DNA from: Asterochloris sp. CNOR1 | Lineage: Eukaryota; Chlorophyta; Trebouxiophyceae; Trebouxiales; Trebouxiaceae | Length of the DNA stretch: 64,000 nucleotides | NCBI GenBank assembly: GCA_963969365.1 | Contig: OZ017747.1 | Location: 1,984,001 to 2,048,000, forward strand | Direction: 5' to 3' | Shown here: positions 1-11,250 of the stretch, in pieces | How positions within the stretch are numbered: position 1 is the stretch's first letter | Layout of the letters: every line of letters begins with the position of its first letter | Program-made: the position numbers and the translations under genes | Notes under the pieces: model-generated | What the model saw: only the letters and a program-made list of their open reading frames with translations | The model's database searches: none | Told to the model about the DNA's origin: nothing

Positions 1-2988
1 TCTGCCTCAAGCTGGCGCACTGTGGCCTGCAGCTGCTCCTTCTCCTGTATGGCAGCATGGGCAGGGATCAAAGAATCAGTGTCAAAGCAGCTGGGCCATG
101 TTCCTCAGCAGAGGTCAGAGTCATCCCACACATAGCCCACCCAAAGGACGGCCTGCACATCTGAGAGTCAGCTAGGGCCACAGCACCTTTAAAATTCACA
201 GCTCAGATTGAGATTGGCCTGGGGTCGTGTGGAAGCAATCTGTTGCCGTGGCAGCGAGCCTCAAGATTGTGCAGCTGCACCCTAGCGCCACCCACTGTGC
301 CCAGCCTGGCCCACCTGCTGCAGCTCATGGTAGGCTGCCTCCATCCTGCGCTTGTGATCAGCGGCACTTGTGCGCAGCTCGTCCCTGGCAGCCTGCAGCT
401 GACTGATCTCATTCCTTGCTTGCTCCAGGTCCTTGATGCTGCGCTCCAAATCCTGCATACACAGCCAGAATCCATCAAGCTGTCCTCAAAGCAAAGATGA
501 AGCACCCAGGCTCTATGTAGCCAGGCTCACAGCGCGTGAGCACTGTGTGGAGGAAGTTCCCTTGTGCAAAGGGTGCACAGTCTGTAAGAGGCATCTGTTC
601 CGGAGTGACCTCACCCCTTGGAGGTGCATGGGGCTGTCTGGGGGAGAGGAGTGCACCGACGTGCTGATGCCCCGCAGGTGGTGCTGCTCAGGCTGCTGGC
701 CCACAGACAGCTTGTGCTGCAGGGCTGGCACTGGCCCCGCAGCCTCATCGCCCTCAGACACCTTGCTCAGCCTGCACACAGCTCATGACTTTGTCAGTAG
801 CCAATCTGCTTGGGCTTCAGGGCCAAGCGTGCTGGAGGCCGGCAGTTGTGGCAACCTCGGGGGAGATTGGGTGACACATTTTCAGCAGTCTTGATCCCAG
901 TGTTTGAAGGCACAGAGGCTGCTGCAGTCAGATGGTCCCAGAGGCAATCTTGAGGGCACAGGTCTTTGCTGTGCTAGCAAAGCCGAGTGTAATCAAGGCG
1001 TACCTGTGTTGGGATTTGATGGCCTGCACTGGTGCCTCCTGAATGTGGTCCTCAAAGCCCCTCAGGTCCTGGTCATGATAGTGGGCGTCCTCATTGCTGG
1101 ACAGGCCAGACATCACGGAGACCTCTGTCATCTCATCATCAGAACCCATGGCCTGCATGAAACCCTTAGCATCTATAAAGGTGCCAGGCAAGCACCCTCC
1201 CTTTTCGAAGCACCAGTGCAGCTCCCTACAACTGACTTGCAGCGGCCTTCCTAGCGCACTGTGAATGCCCAGGGCACACTTACACATCTGCCACTCATGA
1301 GCGACCAGCGGCTGCGTACTGCTGATAAAAAACACTTGGCCTGTAGACAAAAGCTGAACCACAAATGCTGAGCCAGAAGCTGCAGCTGTCTAACATCCCT
1401 GCTCCACCTGGCGACCGCACATACCTGTCAGCAAACAGCAGATGCAGGAGAGCGCCTTTGACCACCCGGTGAACACTGCCAACCAAAGGCTGACCTCATG
1501 CCCATTGGTAGCAGCATCACACAGCCTGGTCTGTGCTAGCATAAGCCATTGCGCTGTTGAGACACCTGCGGCAGCTGCCCGGTCCCCTTGCCAGCCATGC
1601 TCCATCTGGCTCAGTGCAGGCGGATGCAGTGCCGCGCACCTTGACCATGTGGCCCGACACCTTGAGGCGCAATTGCCCCGCAGGGAGAGCTTTGGAGAAG
1701 CCCTTGCCTGCGCTGAAGGGCGTCTGCACCACCAGGTGCTGCTCCTGGTGCTCCATGGAGACGTGCTTGGCCATGTCCACCACCACCTTGCTGACAGTTA
1801 CCATGCTATCGTCATCGTCTGCCTTTGCTGCTGCCTGGACTTTGAAGACGTACTCCTGCATCACAGTTCTCTTCAAATCAAAGGGTGCCTGCACCTTCAG
1901 GCCCCTGCACCTTCAGGCCCCCGCCCAGCTCATGTGTGCTCAGCTCTGAGAGGCTGTCCTTGGCCTTTAAAACAAACTCCTGCAGCAGCGACACTTCCAT
2001 TCAGGCCATGGTCTGTGCTGATGGCGCTTGCTTCTGGAGGATAGGCTTGTCTCCCTGCTGAGCACATGTGTGCTCACTTCAGCGCTGCTGTCTTGGCCTT
2101 GAAGACATATCCCTGCAGAGGCATCTGTCAGTAGGCTCACCTCAGAGCACTCAGTGTCTTCTGCACAGGCCCACAGGCTAAAGCTTGCACAGCTCACTTG
2201 GGCTCAGCCTACAGCCTGCACCTGCAGGGCCTGCTCAAATGCTGGAGCTCAGACACCCATCAGGCTGCACCAGGCTCAGTCCACAGAGCTATGCTGAGCT
2301 CAGCCACAGTTTTGCAAGGTCAATCTGTGATGATGGAGGCTTCTTGCCTCAGGCAGGGAAGCAGCGGTGGCTCTGCCGGCATGAGCTGGGACATGAGCTT
2401 AGAGTAAGCGGCAGCTGGTTCATACAGTGCTGAGCAAGGGGTTGGATGGACACAAAGCCTGAGCATAGGCAATCGATGGAATGACAAGTATGGTCAGCAA
2501 TGGTGTCAGGGCTGACCTTGGACTCGACATCACTGGTGTTCTTTGGGTCGCGGTACACCGTGGCCACCTGCGAGAGCGTCTCTCGCCAGTGCGCGACGCC
2601 TGCAGATGAGCAGGCAGGCCCCATGTGAGACACGCCGTGGCCATCAGGTAAGCAGCAGCAGCAGGCTAAGCGGAAGGCTCACCATTCTCGACAGCCACCG
2701 TTTTGGTCATCTGCACCTTTGCGCCACGTGTCCATACAAGCCTGCATGTCTTGATGGTGGGTGGGATGTTTTCAAGGCTGCTGATAGTCACATCGAAGCG
2801 GAACTTGACAGCCAACTTATGCTTGCTGCGCCTGCAGGAATCAGCGAGAGTGGCTCTGGTGAGCTGCAGTCAAACACAATTCCACCTCAAATGAGCGCAG
2901 ACTTTAGCAAGTCAGGGTTATGCCCAAGCTGTACAGAACTCAAGGAGGAGCCTTGCCTGTCAATCTGCCGTGAGAACTTGGCAAACAT
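1..2988 (-). CDS. NT-C2 domain and coiled-coil protein (3' end beyond window)
   Basis: Multi-exon gene read leftwards from an ATG at 2988-2986. Exon 1 (starts MFAKFSRQID) joins through a GC-AG intron to an exon at about 2833-2690 reading KLAVKFRFDVTISSLENIPP and TCRLVWTRGAKVQMTKTVAV, then VAHWRETLSQVATVYRD (about 2600-2525) and EYVFKVQAAAKADDDDS with VVVDMAKHVSMEHQEQHLVV (1855-1640). This order (basic start, FxFDVTI strand, W/G-K strand, acidic linker, final strands) fits the N-terminal C2 domain of EEIG1/EHBP1 and its plant relatives, thought to bind membranes. Further left the exons turn into coiled coil: IKDLEQARNEISQLQAARDE (about 460-310) and EKEQLQATVRQLEA at the edge. An acidic SDDEMTEVSVMSGLSSNEDA linker (about 1150-1090) separates the two parts. 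The cargo or partner is unknown. The gene continues left of base 1, so its C terminus is not seen. Confidence 0.75.
1836..2120. repeat. Three-copy array of an exon start with its acceptor
   Basis: The real exon of the NT-C2 gene begins at 1855 (minus strand, CAG then EYVFKVQ). Two degraded copies follow upstream in the intron with borders near 1979 (CAG then EFVLKAK) and 2112 (CAG then GYVFKAK), spaced 124 and 133 bp. The second and third copies also share flanking bases (around 1926-1960 and 2060-2092), so the duplicated unit is about 130 bp. Confidence 0.7.
1890..1921. repeat. 16-bp direct tandem repeat, two copies
   Basis: The stretch CTGCACCTTCAGGCCC occurs twice back to back inside the intron that also holds the exon-start copies of the NT-C2 gene. 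No function is visible. Confidence 0.8.
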
Positions 2989-3279
2989 GATGCTCTTATA
3001 CTGAGCAGCTCAGAAACTCAGCCCCTCAAGATTTGTTGCATTGCTAGGCGGCATTCGCAGGGCTGAGACAGCAGGGATACCACTTCAAGGGCCGCATCAA
3101 CCATCCTTGTGGCTGTCAGCGGGCTGTGTGGGCTGCTGAGCAGGCGATGGTCTGTACTGTCTGCATTAGACTTTGTCTGATTGCATGATCCAGATCACAG
3201 GCCCGCCTATGCAGCTCACTTAAGGGAAATGTTGCTTTGACTCGGGCATTTCGGCGTTTGCCTGCATGCATCTTCCGAC
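2989..3279. promoter_or_regulatory. Shared upstream region of NT-C2 gene and chlorophyllase
   Basis: About 290 bp between two divergent start codons. It must contain both 5' leaders and promoters. I see no clear TATA box or repeat in it. Confidence 0.4.
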
Positions 3280-5202
3280 ATGCTGAATACAGCAAGGCGT
3301 CCCGTCCTGGGCATTGCATCTTGGCTGGTCTTCGTTGCCCTGCTTTGCACAAGACACTCCAGCATGGCATTGCCATCTGTCCATGAGAGGGATGCTCGCC
3401 CAGACTTTACATCCAGTGGGCCGTACACATCTGCTGCTCAGTATTTCAGCTTGACTGTAGATGGTGCATCAAAGAAATCCTGTCGAGGCACCAGCACCAG
3501 CCGGCACCTGATGCTCACAGGTAACAGGTACTGTGTATGATCTATTGCCCACTGCCATGGTGAAGAAGCCTTTGTGCAGCCATCTGACAGTGCCTGCCTG
3601 CTGCTTGTGCAGTCACACTGCCCAATGGCGGCAAAGACCTAGATGGACCCACAGACGGGCCATTCCCAGTAGTTTTCCTGTTCAATGGCTTCATGGTGGG
3701 CAGCTCAAGGCTGGAAGCTGCCAAAGTGCCGTTCCAAGGCAGCAAGCCGCTCACGCTGTCAGTTCCTGGCTCTGCAGTTGCGTGCCTCCTTCTACAAAGC
3801 CTATGCCCAGCGGCTGGCCAGCTGGGGCTATGCAGTTGTGCAGTACGACGCCGGCATCTTCCCCATCCTCACCACAGCTGCAGAGGTGCGTGCAGGCAAC
3901 GTGTGTACAGTGCGGGTGAAGGGCTTGCATATGCCGGGGCGCCCATGCTGCTTGTGTGCCTCAATGAGCTCACACGGGGTCCTCGTGCTCTGCAGCTCAC
4001 GTTTCTGCCTCAGATTACGACCTGGGCCCAGCAGCAGGAGCAACTGGGCTTGCGGCTGGACTTGGGGCGCACAGCTGTGGTGGGGCACAGCAGGGGCGGC
4101 CAGCTGGCGGCACTCCATCTGGGAGAAGGTAGGTGGGCAACTGCTGCTGCATTGCATGCTCAGGTAGCAAGGCATGCACATTTTTTTGCAGAAACCAGTG
4201 TGCAGGCTGTGTCTGCAGCAAAGCCTTGATAATTTGCTGGCCACATCGGCTGCAGGCGCGCCTGGCAGGCGTGCTTGTCGCATGCCTTCAGATGGCAGCC
4301 TGTAGGCAGATTCTGCAGCTGCGGCCTGCCACTCATACAACAGTCCTTGCATGCAGGCATATCTGGTCTGAGGACAGCCTTCCTGATTGATCCTGTGGAC
4401 AACACAAAAGCGGCGCCAGAGAGTCCTGACTATCCCAGCGCAGCCAAAGCCTTGCAGCGGGCTAGCAAGCCTGTTGCTGTGGCAGGAGCAAGCATCTTTG
4501 GCTCCTGCAACCCCAATGGCAGCAACTGGAAGGTGAGGCTGCAGCTGCAGCAATGAGCTGTTGCTGCTCCTAGTGACAGCCATGCTGCCGTGCTGAAGAG
4601 GTTGCTCCTGCCTGTGCATGCATACCAAGCTGCAGACTGGCCTGCAGGCTCGCCTGGCCCACCCACACATATGATGAGCCTCTGTGCTGAATGATCTGCG
4701 CTGTATGCAGCACTTTTACCCTTCTTTGATGGCTGACAGCTGGCTGGCCGTCATTGAGGGGGCATCCCATGGTGACTTCCAAGATGCTGGCTTCCTGCGC
4801 AACAAGCTGTTTGACGCCCTCTGCAAGTCGGGCAGGATATCAAATCAGGTCAGGAAGGTCGGGCACTTGGCAGCATCTCTAGACTGGAACACATGTGCCT
4901 GTCTGGTCAGCAGGCTGCGCTTGCAATGAATCTGGCACAGCTGGACGTTTCTTCATGTGCAGGCCACCATTGAGCTCACAATGCCGGTCATGCTGGCATG
5001 GCTGGAGCTGCACTTAAGAGAGGACCAGCAGAGGAGCAGCAAGCCTGATAGCCAGCATTCTGAGGTGAGGGAATTTTTCAAGTGGCTCCAGATGCAGACT
5101 GCTGCTGGCAAAATCATTTTCAGGGTTAAGGCCGCCCCAGATCATGAGAATGGGCAAACTGACCCAGCACCACACTCAGAACATACTGTTACCCAGGTCT
5201 GA
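3280..5202 (+). CDS. Chlorophyllase (chlorophyll chlorophyllido-hydrolase)
   Basis: Alpha/beta hydrolase that removes the phytol chain from chlorophyll. The start MLNTARRPVLGIASWLVFVA is hydrophobic and looks like a signal or transit sequence. Exons then read PFPVVFLFNGFMVGSSRLEA, AYAQRLASWGYAVVQYDAG, the lipase-type nucleophile motif GHSRGG (about 4083-4100), LIDPVDNT holding the likely catalytic Asp (about 4388-4412), and IEGASHGDFQDAG holding the likely catalytic His (about 4755-4795). The order and spacing of Ser, Asp and His and the ASWGYxVVQYD phrase match plant and algal chlorophyllases. Splice phases agree across all joins read (for example EAAK to LRASFYK around 3732-3777, and WK to HFYPSLM around 4532-4711). 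The C-terminal tail from about 5020 is hydrophilic and lineage-specific. It is divergent from the NT-C2 gene. The stop is at 5200-5202. Confidence 0.85.
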
Positions 5203-5317
5203 AATGCGCTCTTGACCTGCTGGCAAATTGATGCTGAACCAGGATGTTTTGCTCGATTCCACATACCTCCCCCGCCTCTTCTGAAATACACACAATGATG
5301 GTGTACATCAGATCACT

Positions 5318-6983
5318 TCATTCGTGGCCATGGCCATGGCGGGATTCCTTGGGGGTCTCGAATTTTGTGGGGGTATCCAGCATGTTCAGCATGAAGGTGC
5401 CAGCTGCCAGGGCTGAGATGAGGCAGATGCCCAGGATGATTGTCTCCACCACCCGCACCTGTGCCTGGCACTTGGAGTTGCAGAGCCAGGTTTCAGGCAC
5501 AGGGGACGCGCCAACACCACTGCCAGCCCCACTGTGGCCAGGAAGGTTCAAGCCGGACATCTGGGTGGGTAGTACCCGCTGCAGCAGTGAGCGCCGCTGG
5601 GCCGCCACAGCCTGAAAACACAGAGGGCACATAGCAAGTCAGCAGCACCACCAGCACAGGTGTTGCTGGCTGTGAAGGGAGCAATGCAGCTGCTTGGCAG
5701 GCACCCTGCAAACAGGGCCCAAGGAAATATGCCCTGATTCTAAGAGGTGCTGCCACTCTGCCCATGCAGGCAGGCACCATGCGGGCAGGTCCCTTGTCTG
5801 CGGCCGCTAACCCAACACTAAAAGTGGGGGCCGCATGGGGCTCACCTGCTCAGCTGGATCCACAGCAAAGACAGCCAGGTGCTGCTTGCCGCTGGCTACC
5901 AGCACCTCACTGGCCTGGCTCAGCAGCTGCATCTCCTGCTGCAGGGTGCTGCCAGGGGCGGCACACAGCACGACGTGCTGCCTGCCATCCTGCACCAGGG
6001 ACAGCACTGCATGACACTCGCTGCAATGACTCTGCAGATGCAATATTAGACGTCAAGCAGCCAGCAGCCTCAGCACGTCTGGCAGGGTATGAGGGACGCT
6101 CTTACTCCCTCACCTTCTGCAGATCCTGACGCAGGACTGCCAGAGGCTCCTGCAAAGCTTGCCCAGCAGCGCCTGGGCAGCTGCCAAGTAGTACAGGCTC
6201 CACGCTGCGCTGCTTCAGCTGCTGTGCCAGAATGTCAGCCAGGGGTGCGGAGCTCTGCAGGGGCAGACACGTACATATCTCTGGCTGCACACATGCAGCC
6301 CGTAAGCCAGCCGTGCAGCCATCCCAGCATCCAGGGGTCATAAGTTCATGTGCTCCCAGAGGCTTTCTCAATGCCCTTTGGGAGACGCACCAGGTCAACG
6401 ACATCAGGCAGGGTCAGGCTGGCTGCAGCTCTGTCCATTGCGTTCTTGAGGGGCTTGATGCTGTCCCTCTGCAGCTGGTTGGACAAATCCTGCAGGCGGA
6501 GCTGCAGGCAGCAGAAACAGCTTACTCAGGGTTCTGCAAGGCCCTCAAAGAGCGAGTGAGGTGACCAGGGACACAGGCGACAATCACAAGCTGCTGCACA
6601 CAACTGCCAGTCTGATGATATGGCTGACAGTGGTACCTGGTGACCAACCACAGTGAGTGTGATGTCTGGCGCTGTGGTCGCGGCTGAGACCCCACTCTCG
6701 AGTGACCCTGATCCCAGCAAGATGTTTGTCAAATCGGACAATGGATGGCCCTGGACAGCAGCAGTGCAAGCTGCAGTTCATCAGGCCCAAAGAAGCTGTG
6801 CAAACATGGGGCAAAAAGGGCCAGCACCTCATACGAGACCCAGTGCTTCTGCCCATTCTCACTCGCTGCCAGATGGGATGCTGATCCCCAGATGAAGGCA
6901 GGCGCTGAGGTGCCCAGCTGCTTGCCCTCGACTGCAGGATAGGAAAGCAGGCAGCTGAGGCAGCAGATCGCCAGCCAACGCAT
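5318..6983 (-). CDS. Type I membrane protein related to plant V-ATPase S1/VOA1-like proteins
   Basis: Starts at 6983 with MRWLAICCLSCLLSYPAVEG, a clear signal peptide, followed by APAFIWGSASHL, which resembles the AFLWSPHL opening of the plant family around Arabidopsis At3g13410 as I recall it. Middle exons read LTNILLGSGSLESGVSAATT (about 6740-6680), LSNQLQRDSIKPLKNAMDRA (about 6490-6420), LADILAQQLKQRSVEPVLL (about 6250-6190) and DGRQHVVLCAAPGSTLQQEM (about 6000-5940). The last exon has a CNSKCQ pair, a single membrane helix VVETIILGICLISALAAGTF and the short cytosolic tail DTPTKFETPKE ending in a His-rich end. One lumenal domain, one helix and a DTPT(R/K)FETP tail fit that plant family, thought to help assemble or accompany the vacuolar proton pump in the secretory pathway. 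The assignment rests on recalled family features. Its ATG lies 109 bp downstream of the neighbouring poly(A) polymerase stop codon, on the same strand. Confidence 0.55.
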
Positions 6984-7092
6984 ACCGCAGTGTGCACAGG
7001 CGTTTGCAGGCTCAGCTCGAAGTCTGTGACATTTGTCGTCTTCCATTCTTGCAATGAACTTAGATTCAGCAAACAGTCTGATTGCCGCTTTC

Positions 7093-10000
7093 TCAGTCTT
7101 CTGGTGACCCCAGCTGAGTCTGCTGATACCACTTGGGCCCTCCCACAATGGAACTGAAAAGCTGCACCTTGTCTGCCATGCTATGCCGCGCCTTCACCCT
7201 TGGAACCTGTGGAGGGCCAATGCAAAGCTCAAGACAATCTCCAAGGGAGCTTGAGTGTAGATGCAGTCCATGAGAGTGTGAAACATTGCGACAGGCCTAG
7301 TCTCAAGGGCCATAGTTGCAGCAACATTGTAGGTGGCTGCCTTTTCCAGCATGATAGCAGCATCACCTGGTCTGGAGGGTCATTCTGCCGGCGACTGAAC
7401 TCCCTGCACATGATCTCGATGGCGTTTTCCATCTCCAGCCTGGGAAAGGGAGGCTCTGCTGGATTCAGTGCCTGGGGCTGACCCTGAGTGCCCAGCTGTG
7501 CAGCAGCCTCCTGGAGGGCCTCACAAGAGGGCACCAGCAGCGCCTGCACCGTGGCGCTGACCAGGGCTGCGTACATGCGCTGCTCAGCAGTAAGGGGCCC
7601 AAGGACGCCCGCAGGCTTGCCGTTCTGGTGCTGGGTGTCGCGCCGCGCACCCCGGCTCAGCTTGACTGCTGTGCTCTGCAGATCAGAGGGCATGTCAATG
7701 GCAGGAATGCCCCCTGCATCAGGTGCAACAGGCTTCTGATGTCAGGTGAGTTCCTGGGAAAGCGAGGGCAAGCACCAAGACTCAGAAGCCAGGGCATGCA
7801 TTGGGGAGACCCAAAAGCATGCACTAAGAACAGCATGCACGTTTACCTACAAGGCAAGTAGCACAAGCATGCTAGTGGCTGCTGTATGGACACTTACCTG
7901 AGGATCAAGCTCTCGGAAGAGCCTGAGGCCTGTGGCCAAGATGTCAGCAAGTGGCACATCCCTGCCTTCTGACGGCTTGCTGGCTGTCTCACAGGACCCA
8001 GGCTTGCCTGGGCCAGCCTGGGCAGCTTTTCTGCTGCTGCGCTTGCGTTTGGAGGCCCCTGCCCGCTCAGCAGGCTGGGTGCTGGTGCTGGAGTCACTGG
8101 GCTGCTCATCCCTCTGCTGCAGGGCTTGCTCAATCTCTGCATGGTTTGCGAGCATGACTTGTGCCAGCACAGGAGCTGCCAGCAGGGCCAGCACGACCTC
8201 AGCTGGTGCCTCCATTCCCTGAGGCACTGTCTTGTCCAGTGCCTGAAGCAGGCTGAAGCAGTGGGGCAGGGTGGGGCCTGCTCGTCGCGGGACATGCGCC
8301 ACTTGCAGCCAGCAGGCGTAGGTGGGCAGCAGCAGGTCTAGCAGCTTCAGGCGCCACAGCAGCATGACGTTGCTGTGTGCCGCGCCACGCAGCAGCATCT
8401 TGCGCAGCTCCAGGTGCAGCCGCCCCTGCAGCGTGCCAGCGCGGGGTTGTGCTTTGCCAATGGCAGAAAGCCCTGCCAAGCCCTGATAGCAAGCAGCATG
8501 CCAGCACAGGACTCCTGTGCATTGCTGCAATCTGAGGACCAGCTAGGTGTGCATGTGAATGCCCGGCAGTCTGCTGCAACCTTTTCAAATGGGGGGATGT
8601 GCCACACTTTTGAGTACAAGTGCTCACCCTCTGGGCCTCTGCAAGCAGGCCTGGATGATTGGTGATAACAGCCTTCAGGTCTGCCGCCATTTTCCAGCCT
8701 GCAGGAGCAGCAGCCTGAATCAATCAGGCATGGCGACAGCAAGTCAGTCCAAAAGCAGATGGGCAGCACAGTGAGGTGCAGCATTGCTCTGCAAGCATAG
8801 CTCTGCCTGCAGGTGGGTGTTGTCGTCCGTCACCTGAGGTCGAGCAGAACCTGACTGCCCGGAGCATACGGATGGGATCATGTCGCAGGGACGTCTCGGC
8901 TGGCCCAATGGTGCGTACCAGCCGCTTTGAGCAGTCTGCCAAGCCGCCTGTGTAGTCAAACACTAGCTGGCTGAAAGGATCACACCTGCAGGGCAATGTA
9001 GGGCAAATGCTTTGGTGCAATATAGTAGTTTCATAGCATAGACCAGCAGTGTCGCTCACAGCAGTGCAGCAGCACAGCAAGAGGAGACAGGAGCAATTTT
9101 TCCAGTGCAGATTGCAAAGAAGTTCAGCCGCGACACAGCCCACAAGACAGAGGCCCGTTTGATGCAGCAACATGCAAGCTCTGAAGGCCTCACATGAGCC
9201 CATTAACTGTGAAGTCCCTGCGTAGGGCATCTGTGCGCCGATAGGTGGCCCAGCTAGCACCTCCCTCCACAGGGGGGCCGGTTCGCTGTCGGAACATGAT
9301 CTGCAGCCATGTCCAGGCCTCCTGCAAATTGCTGTGCCACAGGGCAGGCTGCACGCCAGACAAGCCAGGCCAGGTTCTGAACCACAAGGCAGGCGTCACG
9401 CAAGCCGCTGAGCTCGGCGATTTGCTGTACACAGGCCTTTGCTGTATACAATCGACAGGGTGGGTGCAGCTGACAACATCACTTTCTGTCAAGGAGGGAG
9501 AGGGGCTGTACAGAGCCCCGCCCACACACGGCAAGATACAAGTCAAGAAGGCCATTCAGATCATGCCCAGGGGCAGCATCATAGGGTGCTGCTGCATGCC
9601 CCTCATGGCACGCACAAACAAAGTTTGGATGCAGGCGCACCTTGGCCATCATACCAGCATCTGCAGGCAGCTGGTCCTTGAAGGAGGCCTTCTTGAAGGC
9701 AGACACCTCCACTCGCTTGCCATCCACAGGCACCAGCATGATGGGGAAGTTGCGGCCGACCTCTATAGCTCCCCTGAACAGCTTCTTCACCTGAAAGCAG
9801 GAGTGATGCGGCCAAAGGTGAACGTCTAGCTGCACCCTTTGGGGGTCCAGTCAGCAGCCCTCCATCCAGCACCAGCACAGGGGAGCCACTGACATCGCAT
9901 ACAGTTAAAATGGAAAGTTGCAAGTCATGCGGGGCTGCCCCAGTGGCTATGGGCTGCCACATGTCTGAGTCTCCATGGGTGCACTCTTTCAGGCCTCCCT

Positions 10001-11098
10001 GGGCGACGTCCTGTCACAGTGGACTCGCTGTGGCACCAGCAGGCAGGGCTGAAGGGTCTTTCTTCAGAGTCAGCAGCTCAACATATGAACTGGCCAGCAA
10101 GCTGTGATTTGCACACCTCACACCCCAGTGCATGGCTCTGTGTGGTCAATGACTCACGCACCCTACTGTGATTGGCACTGGTCAGAATGTCCACATCCTG
10201 CGGCGCCCTGTTGCTGAGCATGTCTCTGACGGCTCCACCCACCACATAGCAGTCATGCCCTGCACAAGCAGATGCATCTGGCACACAGCACAATATGGCA
10301 TAGGGAAGCTCCACTGCCTAGGCAATGCTGCAGGGAGACATTACATGCACAGCTTTCAGCAGCAGCAATCTGAAGTTGTTGCAGCCTCACAGCAGCATGA
10401 TACTAGGAGTGATCAAGGCATGCTGCAGCAGGAGCGTTGCATGCAGTGGGACCCAGATGTCACCCAGCAGCAGGTGTAGAGTAGCACCTTCCAGCTTGAG
10501 CCTGGTCATGAGGGTCCACGCATAGCGGGGCAGCTGCTTGTGAATTAGCTTGTCCTCCACAATGAGAGGCGGGTCGATGCCTGCTGGGCTTGTCTGCTTT
10601 GAACGCTTACTGCCCTTCGCTGGCACCAGCTTGCGTGCTCTTGTCTGTGCTGCAGCAGCTTGGCTCTGCTGTGTACTGCTATGTCTTGCCAATTGCTCTC
10701 CATCAGGGTCATCATAGTGGCTGGGCTCCTGTTGAGCCTCTGCATGGTTGGCTAACTCCTGCAGCAGCATCACTCACATGCAGCAGCGACAACATAGTCT
10801 GCATGCTGTCGCACTATTGCTGCAAGCAGGTGCTGACCTCAGGCAGATCAGTAGCTGCCTCAGCCGCCAATGAGGTGGCACCTCTGTGTGTGGATGAGAC
10901 ACCTGACAGTAGAGCAGGCGGCTCTTGGAAAAGATGATGGGAGCCACCAGGCTTGACTGCTAAAGCACTCCTGGCTTTGCTGATAGGCTTTGTGAGATGC
11001 TGCAGATGCAGCTGTGGCAGCAACGAGGGCAGTGTGCTGCTGCTGATCGACCTCGTGAGCTGCCTCAGTGATGCTGACACACCAGATCTGCTGATCAT
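7093..11098 (-). CDS. Bacterial-type poly(A) polymerase / tRNA nucleotidyltransferase family, probably organellar
   Basis: Class II nucleotidyltransferase that adds nucleotides to RNA 3' ends. The proposed start at 11098 opens MISRSGVSASLRQLTRSISS, an Arg/Ser-rich stretch with no acids typical of a plastid or mitochondrial presequence; a second ATG lies 48 bp upstream. After a basic linker, exons give LPRYAWTLMTRLKLEG, GHDCYVVGGAVRDML, the metal-binding QDVDIL (about 10210-10195), VKKLFRGAIEVGRNFPIMLV (about 9800-9740), TYRRTDALRRDFTVNGLM (about 9245-9193), FDYTGGLADC and RHDPIRMLRAVRF (about 8890-8850), then helical RNA-binding exons down to about 7400. The final exon is reached by a GT-AG intron ending at about 7207 and reads VPRVKARHSMADKVQLF to a stop at 7093-7095. 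The set of motifs fixes the family; separating PAP from CCA-adding activity by eye is not safe, though VGRNFPI and the long C-terminal part favour PAP. Confidence 0.8.
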
Positions 11099-11250
11099 GC
11101 GTGGGCACAATTGTCTGGTCAAAGCATGGCAGGTCAAATTCTTCAAGTCCAGGTCTGGGCAAGTTTGTCATGCTGATGGTCATTCTCTGCAGCTCAGTGT
11201 GTTGGATGATAGATTCTGCAGCATTTGAAGCCCAGCTGTAACACACCAAT
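11099..11250. promoter_or_regulatory. Short divergent promoter region
   Basis: Only 152 bp separate the proposed start of the poly(A) polymerase gene (-) from the DNAJC11 start (+). Both promoters and leaders must fit here, so it is a candidate bidirectional promoter. No specific motif was recognised. Confidence 0.4.

Noticed and set aside
3828-4670. 280-residue open frame on the minus strand
   Set aside because: It lies antisense to chlorophyllase exons and introns, has an unnatural Cys/Gln/Ser mix and no recognisable motif; a shadow caused by high GC content.
10860-11249. Alternative N terminus of the poly(A) polymerase starting at 11249
   Set aside because: It would abut the DNAJC11 start codon with no room for promoters, and its sequence lacks the presequence character seen in the frame starting at 11098.
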